Part shown: one piece after another, positions 16,980-24,699 of the stretch
How positions within the stretch are numbered: position 1 is the first letter of the stretch
Layout: each line of letters starts with the position of its first letter
Source of the DNA: Candidatus Terraquivivens ruidianensis
GTDB taxonomy: Archaea; Thermoproteota; Nitrososphaeria_A; Caldarchaeales; Wolframiiraptoraceae
Length of the DNA stretch: 64,000 nucleotides
NCBI GenBank assembly: GCA_023267975.1
Contig: JALNLA010000004.1
Span: 84,485-148,484, forward strand
Direction of reading: 5' to 3'
The notes under the pieces: model-generated
What the model was told of the DNA's origin: nothing
Databases searched by the model: none
Seen by the model: only the letters and a program-made list of their open reading frames with translations
Made by a program: the position numbers and the translations under genes

Positions 16980-18215
16980 ATGGCAAAAGTAAGAAGCTTA
17001 CCGTTAAGCGTTAAGCAGATGATAGAGCTTGACGGTTGTGTCAGGTGCGAGATATGTAGGGAGGAGTGCTCGCTGTACAGGCTCCTGAACTCTAATCCGC
17101 ATCCCTTGGGTTTCCCCACCAGCTGCGGCGGGATAATCAGACGATTTAGGCCTCTGGTTCGTAAAGACCATAGTTTGAAGGCAAAACTTTTTGGACTAAG
17201 GTCTCCGTCGGATGAAGAGGTGTGGGAGCTTGCCGATGCTCTCTTCTTGAACTGCTCGCTGTGTGGCAGGTGTAGCGCATTCTGCCCAATCGGTATAGAG
17301 ACGCCATCGCTCATAACCTCCATGAGGGAGTACTTTATGGAGATTCTTGGCAACGTTCATTGCGCTGTTGAGTTCTTGGACAACCTCCATCGCATGGTTA
17401 ACGAGACAAAGAACGTTTTTGGTGTGGATAACTCCGCAAGAACCAACTGGTCACTATACACAGGAGTAGATGTTAACGTTAAAGACAGTGCCAACGTAGT
17501 GTATTTTGTCGGTTGCATCTCGTCTTATCAAGGTAGGGCGCAGGACATATCTGCGGCCATAACCTCGATATTAAATTACGTAGGCGAGGATTGGACGCTT
17601 TTGAAGGATGAGGCTTGCTGTGGTCATCCGCTCACGGTGAGTGGCGGGATTAGGAAGGCTGTAAATTTAGTAAGACACAATTTAGAGCAGTTAGCATCCA
17701 TTGGTGCTAAGACCGTTGTGACGGGCTGTCCAGGCTGTTACCTTGCCATAAAGCATGAATGGCCAAAGTTGCTGGGTCGTGAGTTCGACTTTGAGGTGCT
17801 CCACTTCACTGAGCTACTCAACAGATACATAACTAATGGCAAATTAAAGATACCAATCCTAGAGGCTAGAGTTACGTACCACGACCCCTGTGAGCTGGGT
17901 AGGCTCGGAGGCATTATCGAAGAACCTAGGAAGGTTATCAAGCGAGTAACCCGAGAGTTCATTGAACCATACGGTCATGGTATGGAGGGTATATGCTGCG
18001 GCTCTGGTGGTATGCTAAAAGCGTTGAACCCAGAGCTTTCGGGACAGCTTGCTATTCAAAGGTTGAAGATGTTGAAGGTCACTGAGCCTGAATACATACT
18101 TTCAGCATGCCCGACATGTGTACAAGCCTTTGCCTCCGTTGCGCCAAAAATTGACGGAAAGCTTAAAGTGTTAGACCTAAGTCAGTTGATTGCCCAGCAG
18201 AACAATCTGTTATAA
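16980..18215 (+). CDS. HdrD-like iron-sulfur protein with two CCG domains, copy 2
   Basis: A 411-residue paralogue of the other two HdrD-like proteins. It has CVRCEICREEC and CSLCGRCSAFCP [4Fe-4S] motifs and two CCG domains: ACCGHPL with GCPGCY, and DPCELGR, ICCGSGG with CPTC. The segment between the N-terminal clusters carries an extra cysteine (FPTSCGG). The CCG region is much closer to copy 3 than to copy 1 (shared CCGHPL, TGCPGCYLA and EWP/EYP-xLLG). It is co-transcribed with GcvH-like copy 1 and cytochrome b-like copy 2 and ends 2 bases before a convergent regulator gene. Confidence 0.85.
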   Translation: MAKVRSLPLSVKQMIELDGCVRCEICREECSLYRLLNSNPHPLGFPTSCGGIIRRFRPLVRKDHSLKAKLFGLRSPSDEEVWELADALFLNCSLCGRCSAFCPIGIETPSLITSMREYFMEILGNVHCAVEFLDNLHRMVNETKNVFGVDNSARTNWSLYTGVDVNVKDSANVVYFVGCISSYQGRAQDISAAITSILNYVGEDWTLLKDEACCGHPLTVSGGIRKAVNLVRHNLEQLASIGAKTVVTGCPGCYLAIKHEWPKLLGREFDFEVLHFTELLNRYITNGKLKIPILEARVTYHDPCELGRLGGIIEEPRKVIKRVTREFIEPYGHGMEGICCGSGGMLKALNPELSGQLAIQRLKMLKVTEPEYILSACPTCVQAFASVAPKIDGKLKVLDLSQLIAQQNNLL

Positions 18216-18217
18216 AT

Positions 18218-19315
18218 TTAACTTTCGTCCGAGTTCTTAGTCGGGCACTCAATAGTAACGAATTTTCCAGATTCCTCTAGAGACCTGTTTATCGCCACCT
18301 CTGCAATCTGACGATAACATAAACCAATTTCCTTAAGAGCGTGTATTATTCGGAAGAGGTAGTGCCTGAATGATTTACTATTGCCGGCCAATTTTTCACT
18401 ACTCTCTATTTTCTCCCCAACTAAACTGTTAATTTGAGCTATTGCCCTATTTGCCAGCAAAAGGTCCCTTGATAGAAGAGAATCTATTGCATTTTGAGAT
18501 ATGTGCTTTAGTGTTGCATAAAAATCCGCGCACCAATCTATGATACGTTTCTCAATCCCGCACCCACTTGTGAATATTTCATATGTCGAAAGCGCAATTG
18601 ATTCACTCAAGTTGACAGCCCTCTTAAGCAAAACTAACACCAGTCTATTACCGAGCAACCATAGAGTTGACTTTATCCCGAGGGCCTCCCGTACACTTGG
18701 GTCGCTGACTGCTCTTATAAGCTGCCTTACCGTTAACCAGTAAAGTCTATCACATTCTTCACCTATACTCATAATACGCTTAATCATGTCTTGGTTACCA
18801 CTTGACAACATACTTACAGCGCTCTCAAGCATATCCACTACAAGGCTATGAAACCTCCTGATAGAGCTGTCCATGGAAGGCCTTACGGGATTTGAGAGAT
18901 TCTGAATAATTATGATGTTTTCAGAGCTGTCTACGATGTGGACTCCAATGAGCTTCCTTGTCACTGCACTAACTTCCTCAATCTGTCTCTGCGTGAACGG
19001 TCTTCTGGATTGTAGCCAAATCGTGTCGTGACCAGCTACGTAAGCCCCTATCAAAGCCCTAGTGATAGAATGAGGCTCTACACATGCGTCCACATTTATT
19101 ATACAGACCGGTGGTCCAACTCCGCCTTCTCGCTCAACTTTGCTTAATTCTAACGAATCACCTGTCTGTCTTACGACCAAGTAATCGTTCTCCTTTATAC
19201 CAACAGAATCAGCCCAAGCTTTTGGTAGTGTAACACATAACGCTGACCGGCCAAGCTTCATTACCTTTCTTAAAGTGCGGCCATACCCATACAAACGGCT
19301 ACTTTTTATGCTCAA
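18218..19315 (-). CDS. AbrB–PhoU domain regulator, copy 1
   Basis: A 365-residue protein with an N-terminal SpoVT/AbrB-type DNA-binding segment (about residues 12-60; LGRSALCVTLPKAWADSVG then NDYLVV) and two PhoU-like helical bundles (about 130-350) including the SIRRFHSLV and CYRQIAEVAINRS helices. Archaeal proteins of this build are thought to be transcription regulators. It is convergent with HdrD-like copy 2 and divergent from GcvH-like copy 2, sharing a 128-base region with a palindrome. A close paralogue lies at 23501. Its position in the island suggests local control; the signal is unknown. Confidence 0.8.
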   Translation of the reverse strand: MSIKSSRLYGYGRTLRKVMKLGRSALCVTLPKAWADSVGIKENDYLVVRQTGDSLELSKVEREGGVGPPVCIINVDACVEPHSITRALIGAYVAGHDTIWLQSRRPFTQRQIEEVSAVTRKLIGVHIVDSSENIIIIQNLSNPVRPSMDSSIRRFHSLVVDMLESAVSMLSSGNQDMIKRIMSIGEECDRLYWLTVRQLIRAVSDPSVREALGIKSTLWLLGNRLVLVLLKRAVNLSESIALSTYEIFTSGCGIEKRIIDWCADFYATLKHISQNAIDSLLSRDLLLANRAIAQINSLVGEKIESSEKLAGNSKSFRHYLFRIIHALKEIGLCYRQIAEVAINRSLEESGKFVTIECPTKNSDES

Positions 19316-19352
19316 TTCTATGTAAAAACGCTACGTCTGGTATTTATGTGTA

Positions 19353-19362
19353 ACGTATACGT
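19353..19362. promoter_or_regulatory. Perfect ACGTATACGT palindrome in a divergent promoter region
   Basis: The region between the AbrB–PhoU gene and GcvH-like copy 2 contains the 10-bp palindrome ACGTATACGT inside TAACGTATACGTAAC. It is about 38 bases from the regulator start and 82 from the GcvH-like start. The same 12 bases (TAACGTATACGT) recur just upstream of the phosphoribosyltransferase gene at 43106-43117. A dimer-binding operator is plausible, but one shared 12-mer can arise by chance. Confidence 0.3.
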
Positions 19363-19443
19363 AACATTTGTCTGACATATGAAACAATACGTCATGAATA
19401 ATATCGCGCTGTAATTAAGTGCATTTGGAGGTGGTCTAAGAAA

Positions 19444-19845
19444 ATGGCAATAACCATTTCTGCGCTCGTAGGGAAGTTGTTCATCTCGAAGGCTAGTCAT
19501 GGAATGTGGGCGAGGTTTGAGCAAGCAGGCGATGGTTCTGAAATACTTGTACGTGTTGGTCTTGTGAGGGATGTTGTGGAGTCTGTGGGCACGATAGAGT
19601 TCGTTAGGGTCCTTCCGAAAGGGCGTCTAATTACTAGGGGGCATCCTTTCGGCTCCGTAGAACACGGTATGCGTGTGGTGCTCCTAAGAAGTCCAGTATC
19701 CGGCTGGATAGTTGAGGTCAACGAGGCGCTGAGGGGGAGGCCTGAGCTCATAAACGAGGACCCGTATGGTGAAGGTTGGGTCGCCGTGCTTAGGCCAATT
19801 AACTATGAAGAAGACGCAGGGTATTTTAGTGAATTAACAAAATAG
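19444..19845 (+). CDS. GcvH-like lipoyl-domain protein lacking the lipoyl lysine (copy 2, Met at site)
   Basis: A 133-residue GcvH/LbpA-fold protein. The diagnostic C-terminal block is intact (SPVSGWIVEVNEAL and NEDPYGEGWVAVLRP), yet the lipoyl position is Met76 (EHGMR) and there is no lysine anywhere near it, so lipoylation at the usual hairpin is not possible. It is most similar to copy 1 (shared HPFGS/YPFGS-x-EHG and RSP). The ATG follows GGAGGTGG. It ends 2 bases before the FAD dehydrogenase gene, which is followed directly by HdrD-like copy 3, so it appears to be a fixed component of that module. Confidence 0.8.
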   Translation: MAITISALVGKLFISKASHGMWARFEQAGDGSEILVRVGLVRDVVESVGTIEFVRVLPKGRLITRGHPFGSVEHGMRVVLLRSPVSGWIVEVNEALRGRPELINEDPYGEGWVAVLRPINYEEDAGYFSELTK

Positions 19846-19847
19846 GT

Positions 19848-21287
19848 ATGGTGGCCATAATGGCCACATCTAACAATTTTTTAAGAGAACTTGTTAACAA
19901 GCTGGGACAAGAGTGCGTTTCCGTAGATTCGCTCGAAAAGCTCGTTTATGCCCACGACTTAGCGGCTTTACCCAAGTCTGTAAAGTTACTCTTTAACACG
20001 ACCCCTGACGCAATAGCACGACCGAGGAGCATAGAACATGTAGCAGAAATTATTAGGCTGGCGAATGAGTACAAAATCCCCGTTATAGCTCGAGGTGGTG
20101 CCACATGGGGGTTCGGGGGTACAGTGCCAGTGAGGGGTGGCATAATTTTGGATCTGACGGGGCTTAACAGGGTAGTTAATTTAGACGAAAAGAATGGGTT
20201 GCTGACCGTCGAGTGCGGGGTCGTATGGGAAGACATTATGCGTTTTTTGCAGGAGACGAATTGGGAGCTACCAACGTACCCTTCGAGTGCGTTAAGCTCA
20301 ACCGTTGGCGGTTGGGCGGCTACTGGTGGAATAGGTTATGGTTCCCTTAAGTACGGCCCATTCGTCAAGAACGTTGCCAAGGTAACCGCTGTCCTTCCAG
20401 ATGGAAGGGTCGTCGTGGCTGACGATAACAGCAACCCTAATCTATCACAGCTGTTTGGGTCCGAGGGCATCTTGTGCATATTTGCTGATTTAACTTTGAA
20501 GTTGATTCCGAAGAGCGAGGTAGAGAGGCCGTTTATGGCAAACTTTAGCAACTTTGCCAATGCCGTGATGGCAGCTCAGGAGGTTTTGAGGTTAACAAAC
20601 CCACATTCTCTCGTTCTAAGGACTTTTGGATTCGTTAGGGCAAAGGACTACATCGAGTCTGATACATATTTCTTTGGATGCTTTAATGGTAACAGGTACG
20701 ATGTTGACAGGCAACACCTTACATTGGGTAGCATCGTAAATCGATATCGCGGGTACCTTACCCCAGAAGACGAGGCGAGGCGTGAATGGGAAGAGAGGTT
20801 TTATACACTAAGGATTAAGAAGTGGGGACCAAGTATCCTAGGCAACGAGTTCATAATACCAGTACATAAAATACTAGATATTGTAAAGTATTGCTGGCAT
20901 CTAGGCAACCAAGCACATTTAGATGTAGAGGTTGAAGTAATGTTTATATCAAGAGATAAGGCCCTAATGTTCCAACTCTTCCTTTGTGACGAAAGAAAGT
21001 CCATCAGATACCTTACGGAGGCTGCCATAACGAAGAAAGTGCTTGACGCTGCCATAAAGGCTGGAGGCAAACCTTACGGTTATGGATTATGGAACTTTCC
21101 ATTCATGGAGAGGGCAGAGCCGGAGAAAAAAAGGGAGCTCAAAAGTATGAAAGGTGTGCTGGACCCACAGAACGTACTAAACCCGGGCAAAACGATAGGC
21201 GCTGAGCTCATGTTAGGTATCCCTCTTCCTGGAAAGCTATACAGCACGTTCATGGATGGCGTGTGGGTTTTAAGGAAGGTGGTTTAA
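19848..21287 (+). CDS. FAD-linked oxidoreductase of the GlcD / D-lactate dehydrogenase type
   Basis: A 479-residue flavoprotein with a VAO/PCMH-type FAD-binding domain: PRSIEHVAEIIRLAN, IPVIARGGATWGFGG and STVGGWAATGGIGYGS are the pyrophosphate-binding loops, and DPQNVLNPGK is the typical C-terminal tail. Relatives oxidize 2-hydroxyacids (glycolate, D-lactate) and give electrons to a GlpC/GlcF/HdrD-type iron-sulfur partner, which is encoded next. An ATG at 19860 with GGTGG just before it may be the true start. The substrate is not evident. The GcvH-like protein upstream is an unusual partner for this family. Confidence 0.8.
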   Translation: MVAIMATSNNFLRELVNKLGQECVSVDSLEKLVYAHDLAALPKSVKLLFNTTPDAIARPRSIEHVAEIIRLANEYKIPVIARGGATWGFGGTVPVRGGIILDLTGLNRVVNLDEKNGLLTVECGVVWEDIMRFLQETNWELPTYPSSALSSTVGGWAATGGIGYGSLKYGPFVKNVAKVTAVLPDGRVVVADDNSNPNLSQLFGSEGILCIFADLTLKLIPKSEVERPFMANFSNFANAVMAAQEVLRLTNPHSLVLRTFGFVRAKDYIESDTYFFGCFNGNRYDVDRQHLTLGSIVNRYRGYLTPEDEARREWEERFYTLRIKKWGPSILGNEFIIPVHKILDIVKYCWHLGNQAHLDVEVEVMFISRDKALMFQLFLCDERKSIRYLTEAAITKKVLDAAIKAGGKPYGYGLWNFPFMERAEPEKKRELKSMKGVLDPQNVLNPGKTIGAELMLGIPLPGKLYSTFMDGVWVLRKVV

Positions 21288-21288
21288 G

Positions 21289-22458
21289 ATGCTTGTCCTG
21301 CCAAAACTACAGTTAGAGGACGTCTTCGCTTGCGCTCAGTGCGGCTATTGTATGAAAAGGTGTCCCGTTTATTACTTTTTGGGATGGGAGTCTACATCGC
21401 CAAGGGGTAAAATATTCGCCCTTAAAGAAATTTTAGGAAATGATGGTAGATTGGACGAGCAAAGCATACGTAAACTCGGAAAGTCCTTCTCTACAAGGTT
21501 TTTCAACTGTACGTTTTGCGGGTTCTGTAGAGAAGTCTGTCATGTAGAGATTGATTTACTGGAGATATGGTCAAAAGTTAGGGAGATACTGTATGACCAT
21601 GAAGTTGTGCCCGAGAGCATTATCAAGTTATCTGAAACAGTAAAAAAATCAAAGAATATTTACATGATGGACAATTTATCAAGGACGGATTGGATTACTT
21701 ACACCGGTGCCGACGTAAACTTTAAGGATTCGGCAGAGGTCGTCTACTTTGTTGGTTGTATAACATCGTTCTCCGGTAGAGTTCAGTCAATTGCGCAGGC
21801 AGTTTCCTCAATCCTAAATTCTGCGAATGAGGATTGGACGTTGCTGAAGGACGAATGGTGCTGCGGTCATCCACTCGCTCTCTCCGGCGCTATTAGAGAG
21901 GCTAGGGTTTTGGCGCTCCACAACGTCGAGATGATAGAGTCTACAGGTGCAAAGAAAGTTGTGACAGGCTGTCCAGGCTGTTACCTTGCGCTTAAGCATG
22001 AGTATCCGAGACTTTTAGGGAAAAAACCTAGGTTTGAAGTGCTGCATTCCAGCCAACTACTTGACACCTACATAACTTCTGGAAAGCTTGTAGTCCCTAA
22101 GGCAGACATAACTTTAACCTATCACGACCCCTGCGAGCTTGGAAGAATATCCGGTGTCATCAGAGAACCTCGGGTAGTCCTGCAAAGCGTTACGGATACA
22201 TTCATAGAGCCCGAGTATTTTGGAAGAGAATCAATATGCTGCGGCTCTGGAGGTCTGCTGAAGGCGGTCAACCCATCTCTGGCCGATAACCTTACCCAGA
22301 GGAGGTATGGCATGCTAGCATCCACGAACGCTGAGGTGATTGTCTCGGCATGTCCTGCATGTGTTCAAGCACTTGCTCAAACAGCTACCGCGATACAAAA
22401 CGGCAAGCGTGTTATCGATATATCGCAACTGATAGCCGAGCAATTGGGTTTAATGTAG
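21289..22458 (+). CDS. HdrD/GlcF-like iron-sulfur protein with two CCG domains, copy 3
   Basis: A 389-residue paralogue with CAQCGYCMKRCP and CTFCGFCREVC cluster motifs (the second lacks the usual proline after the last cysteine) and two CCG domains (WCCGHPLALSG with GCPGCY; DPCELGR, ICCGSGG with CPAC). It begins one base after the GlcD-like stop. GlcD plus GlcF/HdrD pairs occur in archaeal lactate/glycolate oxidation, so this is probably the electron acceptor for the FAD enzyme. The strong similarity to HdrD-like copy 2 points to duplication within the island followed by a swap of the partner (membrane cytochrome versus flavoprotein). Confidence 0.85.
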   Translation: MLVLPKLQLEDVFACAQCGYCMKRCPVYYFLGWESTSPRGKIFALKEILGNDGRLDEQSIRKLGKSFSTRFFNCTFCGFCREVCHVEIDLLEIWSKVREILYDHEVVPESIIKLSETVKKSKNIYMMDNLSRTDWITYTGADVNFKDSAEVVYFVGCITSFSGRVQSIAQAVSSILNSANEDWTLLKDEWCCGHPLALSGAIREARVLALHNVEMIESTGAKKVVTGCPGCYLALKHEYPRLLGKKPRFEVLHSSQLLDTYITSGKLVVPKADITLTYHDPCELGRISGVIREPRVVLQSVTDTFIEPEYFGRESICCGSGGLLKAVNPSLADNLTQRRYGMLASTNAEVIVSACPACVQALAQTATAIQNGKRVIDISQLIAEQLGLM

Positions 22459-22493
22459 CAATAAAAATTTTTAGTTTTAAACCATCAGGTTAA

Positions 22494-22922
22494 CTATTTA
22501 ATAATCTTCGGTATCTCCTCCTGTAGCCACGGGACCATCTCTTCAACTTTTGAGAACAAACCTTTTAGTTCGTCCTCAAGTTTTGAAGGCTTTATAATGG
22601 CCAACCACCCTTTTCCGTATGGGTCTTCATTCAGAAGCTTAGGCTGAGACTTCAGAGCTTCGTTGACTTCGACTATCGTTCCGGACACGGGAGACTTCAG
22701 GGGTCCAACCCATTTTCCAGTTTCCATGGTCCCTATGGGCTTCCCTGCATCCACGGCCTTACCCTTTGGCATGAGCCTTACGTACACTATCGGACCAGCC
22801 GCTTGTTGCGCTAAGTCTGTAACACCAACCCTTACGACGTCGCCCTCGATTTTTAACCATAGATGGTCCTTGGAATAGTACAAACCTTCTGGAAACTCGT
22901 ACTTGTCGAATAGTTTCACCAT
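22494..22922 (-). CDS. GcvH-like lipoyl carrier protein with intact lipoyl lysine (copy 3)
   Basis: A 142-residue lipoyl-domain protein from the ATG at 22922, which has GGGTGTGG upstream; the frame extends 11 codons further but those are not GcvH-like. It has the full pattern: LYYSKDHLWLK, the lipoyl hairpin METGKWVG with Lys70 at the canonical site, SPVSGTIVEVNEAL and NEDPYGKGWLAIIKP. ETGKWVG-type hairpins are known to me from LbpA-type lipoate carriers tied to Hdr-like systems. It is the only one of three copies likely to be lipoylated. It lies downstream of an OsmC gene on the same strand and converges with HdrD-like copy 3. Confidence 0.85.
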   Translation of the reverse strand: MVKLFDKYEFPEGLYYSKDHLWLKIEGDVVRVGVTDLAQQAAGPIVYVRLMPKGKAVDAGKPIGTMETGKWVGPLKSPVSGTIVEVNEALKSQPKLLNEDPYGKGWLAIIKPSKLEDELKGLFSKVEEMVPWLQEEIPKIIK

Positions 22923-22955
22923 AACTACCACACCCTTTTTATCAAACCTAATCAC

Positions 22956-22974
22956 AAATAAGCATTGCTTATTT
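22956..22974 (-). promoter_or_regulatory. 9-bp perfect inverted repeat between osmC and the lipoyl carrier gene
   Basis: AAATAAGCA and TGCTTATTT are separated by a single base. The site lies 34-52 bases upstream of the lipoyl carrier start and downstream of the OsmC stop, next to an A/T-rich run. It could be an operator for the carrier gene or a hairpin after the OsmC gene. Confidence 0.35.
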
Positions 22975-23006
22975 TTAAAAATTCTTTAAAATAATTAATT
23001 TGCGCT

Positions 23007-23462
23007 TTAGGAATGATTTAGGCTTACGACCTCGTACTCTGCCGTTAAAGCTATGGATGGTTTTATGGACCTGGTTAGATGGCAGTATTCCATAGCTAAC
23101 TCTGCGCACCTCGTAGCCTTCTCAACTTCCTGGCTTTCTGCTAAAACCTTTAACTTGATTTTTATATCTGTGATCTTGTATCCTCCGCTATCCAGCATAA
23201 CCTCTCCGTCGATATTAACTTCTATACCATCTATCTTTGCGCCCAGTCGTCGCTGAAAGTAAACGAACGTAGTTATCATGCATCCCCCTAAGGCAGAAAG
23301 GAATACCTCATCCGGGCATGGATACCTTCCCAAGCCACCGAAGTCCTTAGGCATGTCCAGGCGAATGCTACCCCCTTTGGTAAAGGCCTCAGCACCTGTA
23401 GAATGGTCCCAGTTCAACCTTACGTTAAAAATTAAGGAGCTTGGCTTAGCTTTGTTACTCAT
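23007..23462 (-). CDS. OsmC/Ohr-family thiol peroxidase
   Basis: A 151-residue OsmC-fold protein with both catalytic cysteines at their expected positions: Cys61 in SALGGCM and Cys127 in EYCHLTRS. The family reduces organic hydroperoxides through a cysteine pair. Bacterial Ohr proteins are known to be reduced by lipoylated proteins and not by thioredoxin. Here the gene lies just upstream of the only GcvH-like copy that keeps its lipoyl lysine, on the same strand with an 84-base gap, so a lipoyl-dependent peroxidase pair is a good inference. Two additional cysteines (49 and 119) are present. Confidence 0.85.
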   Translation of the reverse strand: MSNKAKPSSLIFNVRLNWDHSTGAEAFTKGGSIRLDMPKDFGGLGRYPCPDEVFLSALGGCMITTFVYFQRRLGAKIDGIEVNIDGEVMLDSGGYKITDIKIKLKVLAESQEVEKATRCAELAMEYCHLTRSIKPSIALTAEYEVVSLNHS

Positions 23463-23500
23463 ACCGTTCTGACGTTGCTATATTTATTTAAACATAATGT

Positions 23501-24601
23501 TTAGATTTTCTCCTCAAAACTACCGGTATCTACGCTCACGTATTCACCAGATTCCTCAACTGACCTATTAATTGCAACCTCCGCTATGTATCTGTAGTTT
23601 AGGACGATATTTCTTAAAGACCTGACTATGCCTGAGAGAGACGGGCAAATGTTGACGTCGTACTTTTTTGGGGCTACCATCTCCGCTGCCTCAAGAACTT
23701 TCACAAGCTTGTTCGCAGATTCGATGGCGTTATTGCCGCCTACCAAGTCTCTTGTGATAAGGGAATCGATTGCCGTGTTTGATATCTTTCTAATCTCCTC
23801 ACGTATGTTGGTAAACCAACGAGTAGTCTCTGCATCAAGCTTATAACCAAGCTTCAGTAAGTTTTCGACGTATCTATATATGCACTCGCTATCTGTAACT
23901 ATACTCTTCAACATTCTAGCAACCGCCCTATTCCCTAAAAGCCAAAGGTGAGACCTTATACCAAGCTCCTTTGCTAAAGCTCTGTCATTGACTGATAGAA
24001 GTAGCTGCCTTGTTACGAGCCAATAAACTTTGTCACATTCTATCCCAAGCGCTTTGATATCTTCAAGTTGCTTTGGATCCTCTTCACCTAAAAGGACGTC
24101 TATTGCCATCTCATACATACTGGAAGATATTAAGTGGAGTCTGCGGATAGAGCTATCGATTGTCGGTCTAGAAGGGTCAGCAAGGCTCTGAAGTATGATT
24201 ATGTTATCGGTCTGCTCTGTTACGTGAAGCCCTATGAGCATCTCAGTCAAAGCCCTTATCCCTTCGATGTCGTTAGGCCCAAAACCATTTCTCGTCTGTA
24301 TCCAAATGATTTTGTGGCCGACCATATATGCTCCGATTATGATTCTCCATAGCATATTTTGTGAAGTGCAAACATCTGCGTTAATGACACAGACAGCGGG
24401 CGGGACCTCAAATTCGCTATCAGCTTTCCTTATTTTGATGTAGTTTTCTTCGGCATCATCCATGAGGACATAGTCACCCTCTTTTAGCTTGATTGAGGAT
24501 GTCCATTCTTTAGGTAGCGTCACGGCTAGGGCAGACCTGCCCAGCTTTATGACCTTACGGAGGTGCGGGCGCATATCAAGCATCGTATTCCGTCTTCTCA
24601 A
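23501..24601 (-). CDS. AbrB–PhoU domain regulator, copy 2
   Basis: A 366-residue paralogue of the regulator at 18218. Shared features include LGRSALAVTLPKEWTSS in the AbrB part, the PxVCVINADVC segment, SSIRRLHLIS, ECDKVYWLVTRQLL and the C-terminal NYRYIAEVAINRSVEESG. It is 38 bases upstream of the OsmC gene on the same strand and divergent from hypE, with which it shares a 98-base intergenic region. A role in controlling the OsmC/lipoyl carrier unit or the hyp genes is inferred from position only. Confidence 0.8.
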   Translation of the reverse strand: MRRRNTMLDMRPHLRKVIKLGRSALAVTLPKEWTSSIKLKEGDYVLMDDAEENYIKIRKADSEFEVPPAVCVINADVCTSQNMLWRIIIGAYMVGHKIIWIQTRNGFGPNDIEGIRALTEMLIGLHVTEQTDNIIILQSLADPSRPTIDSSIRRLHLISSSMYEMAIDVLLGEEDPKQLEDIKALGIECDKVYWLVTRQLLLSVNDRALAKELGIRSHLWLLGNRAVARMLKSIVTDSECIYRYVENLLKLGYKLDAETTRWFTNIREEIRKISNTAIDSLITRDLVGGNNAIESANKLVKVLEAAEMVAPKKYDVNICPSLSGIVRSLRNIVLNYRYIAEVAINRSVEESGEYVSVDTGSFEEKI

Positions 24602-24630
24602 TATATACTTTTACCAATAGCGTATAGACC

Positions 24631-24640
24631 TGTATATATA
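24631..24640 (+). promoter_or_regulatory. Candidate TATA box upstream of hypE
   Basis: TATATATAAA lies about 60 bases before the TTG start of hypE, in the region shared with the divergent regulator gene. It matches the archaeal TATA consensus in composition. Expected transcription starts would be near 24660. Confidence 0.4.
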
Positions 24641-24699
24641 AACTATGCTACGGAATAAAATAGTAGCGTTAGGGATGTCGATATAGGGGTTGATGTCCT

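Noticed and set aside
6737..22458. Classical sHdr sulfur-oxidation cluster
   Set aside because: The hallmark sHdrC1B1A-C2B2 order and TusA/DsrE/rhodanese genes are not seen; instead a hydrogenase-linked HdrABC and HdrDE-like pairs are present.
15728..22922. Glycine cleavage system
   Set aside because: No P-protein, T-protein or dihydrolipoamide dehydrogenase gene is visible, and two of the three H-like proteins lack the lipoyl lysine.
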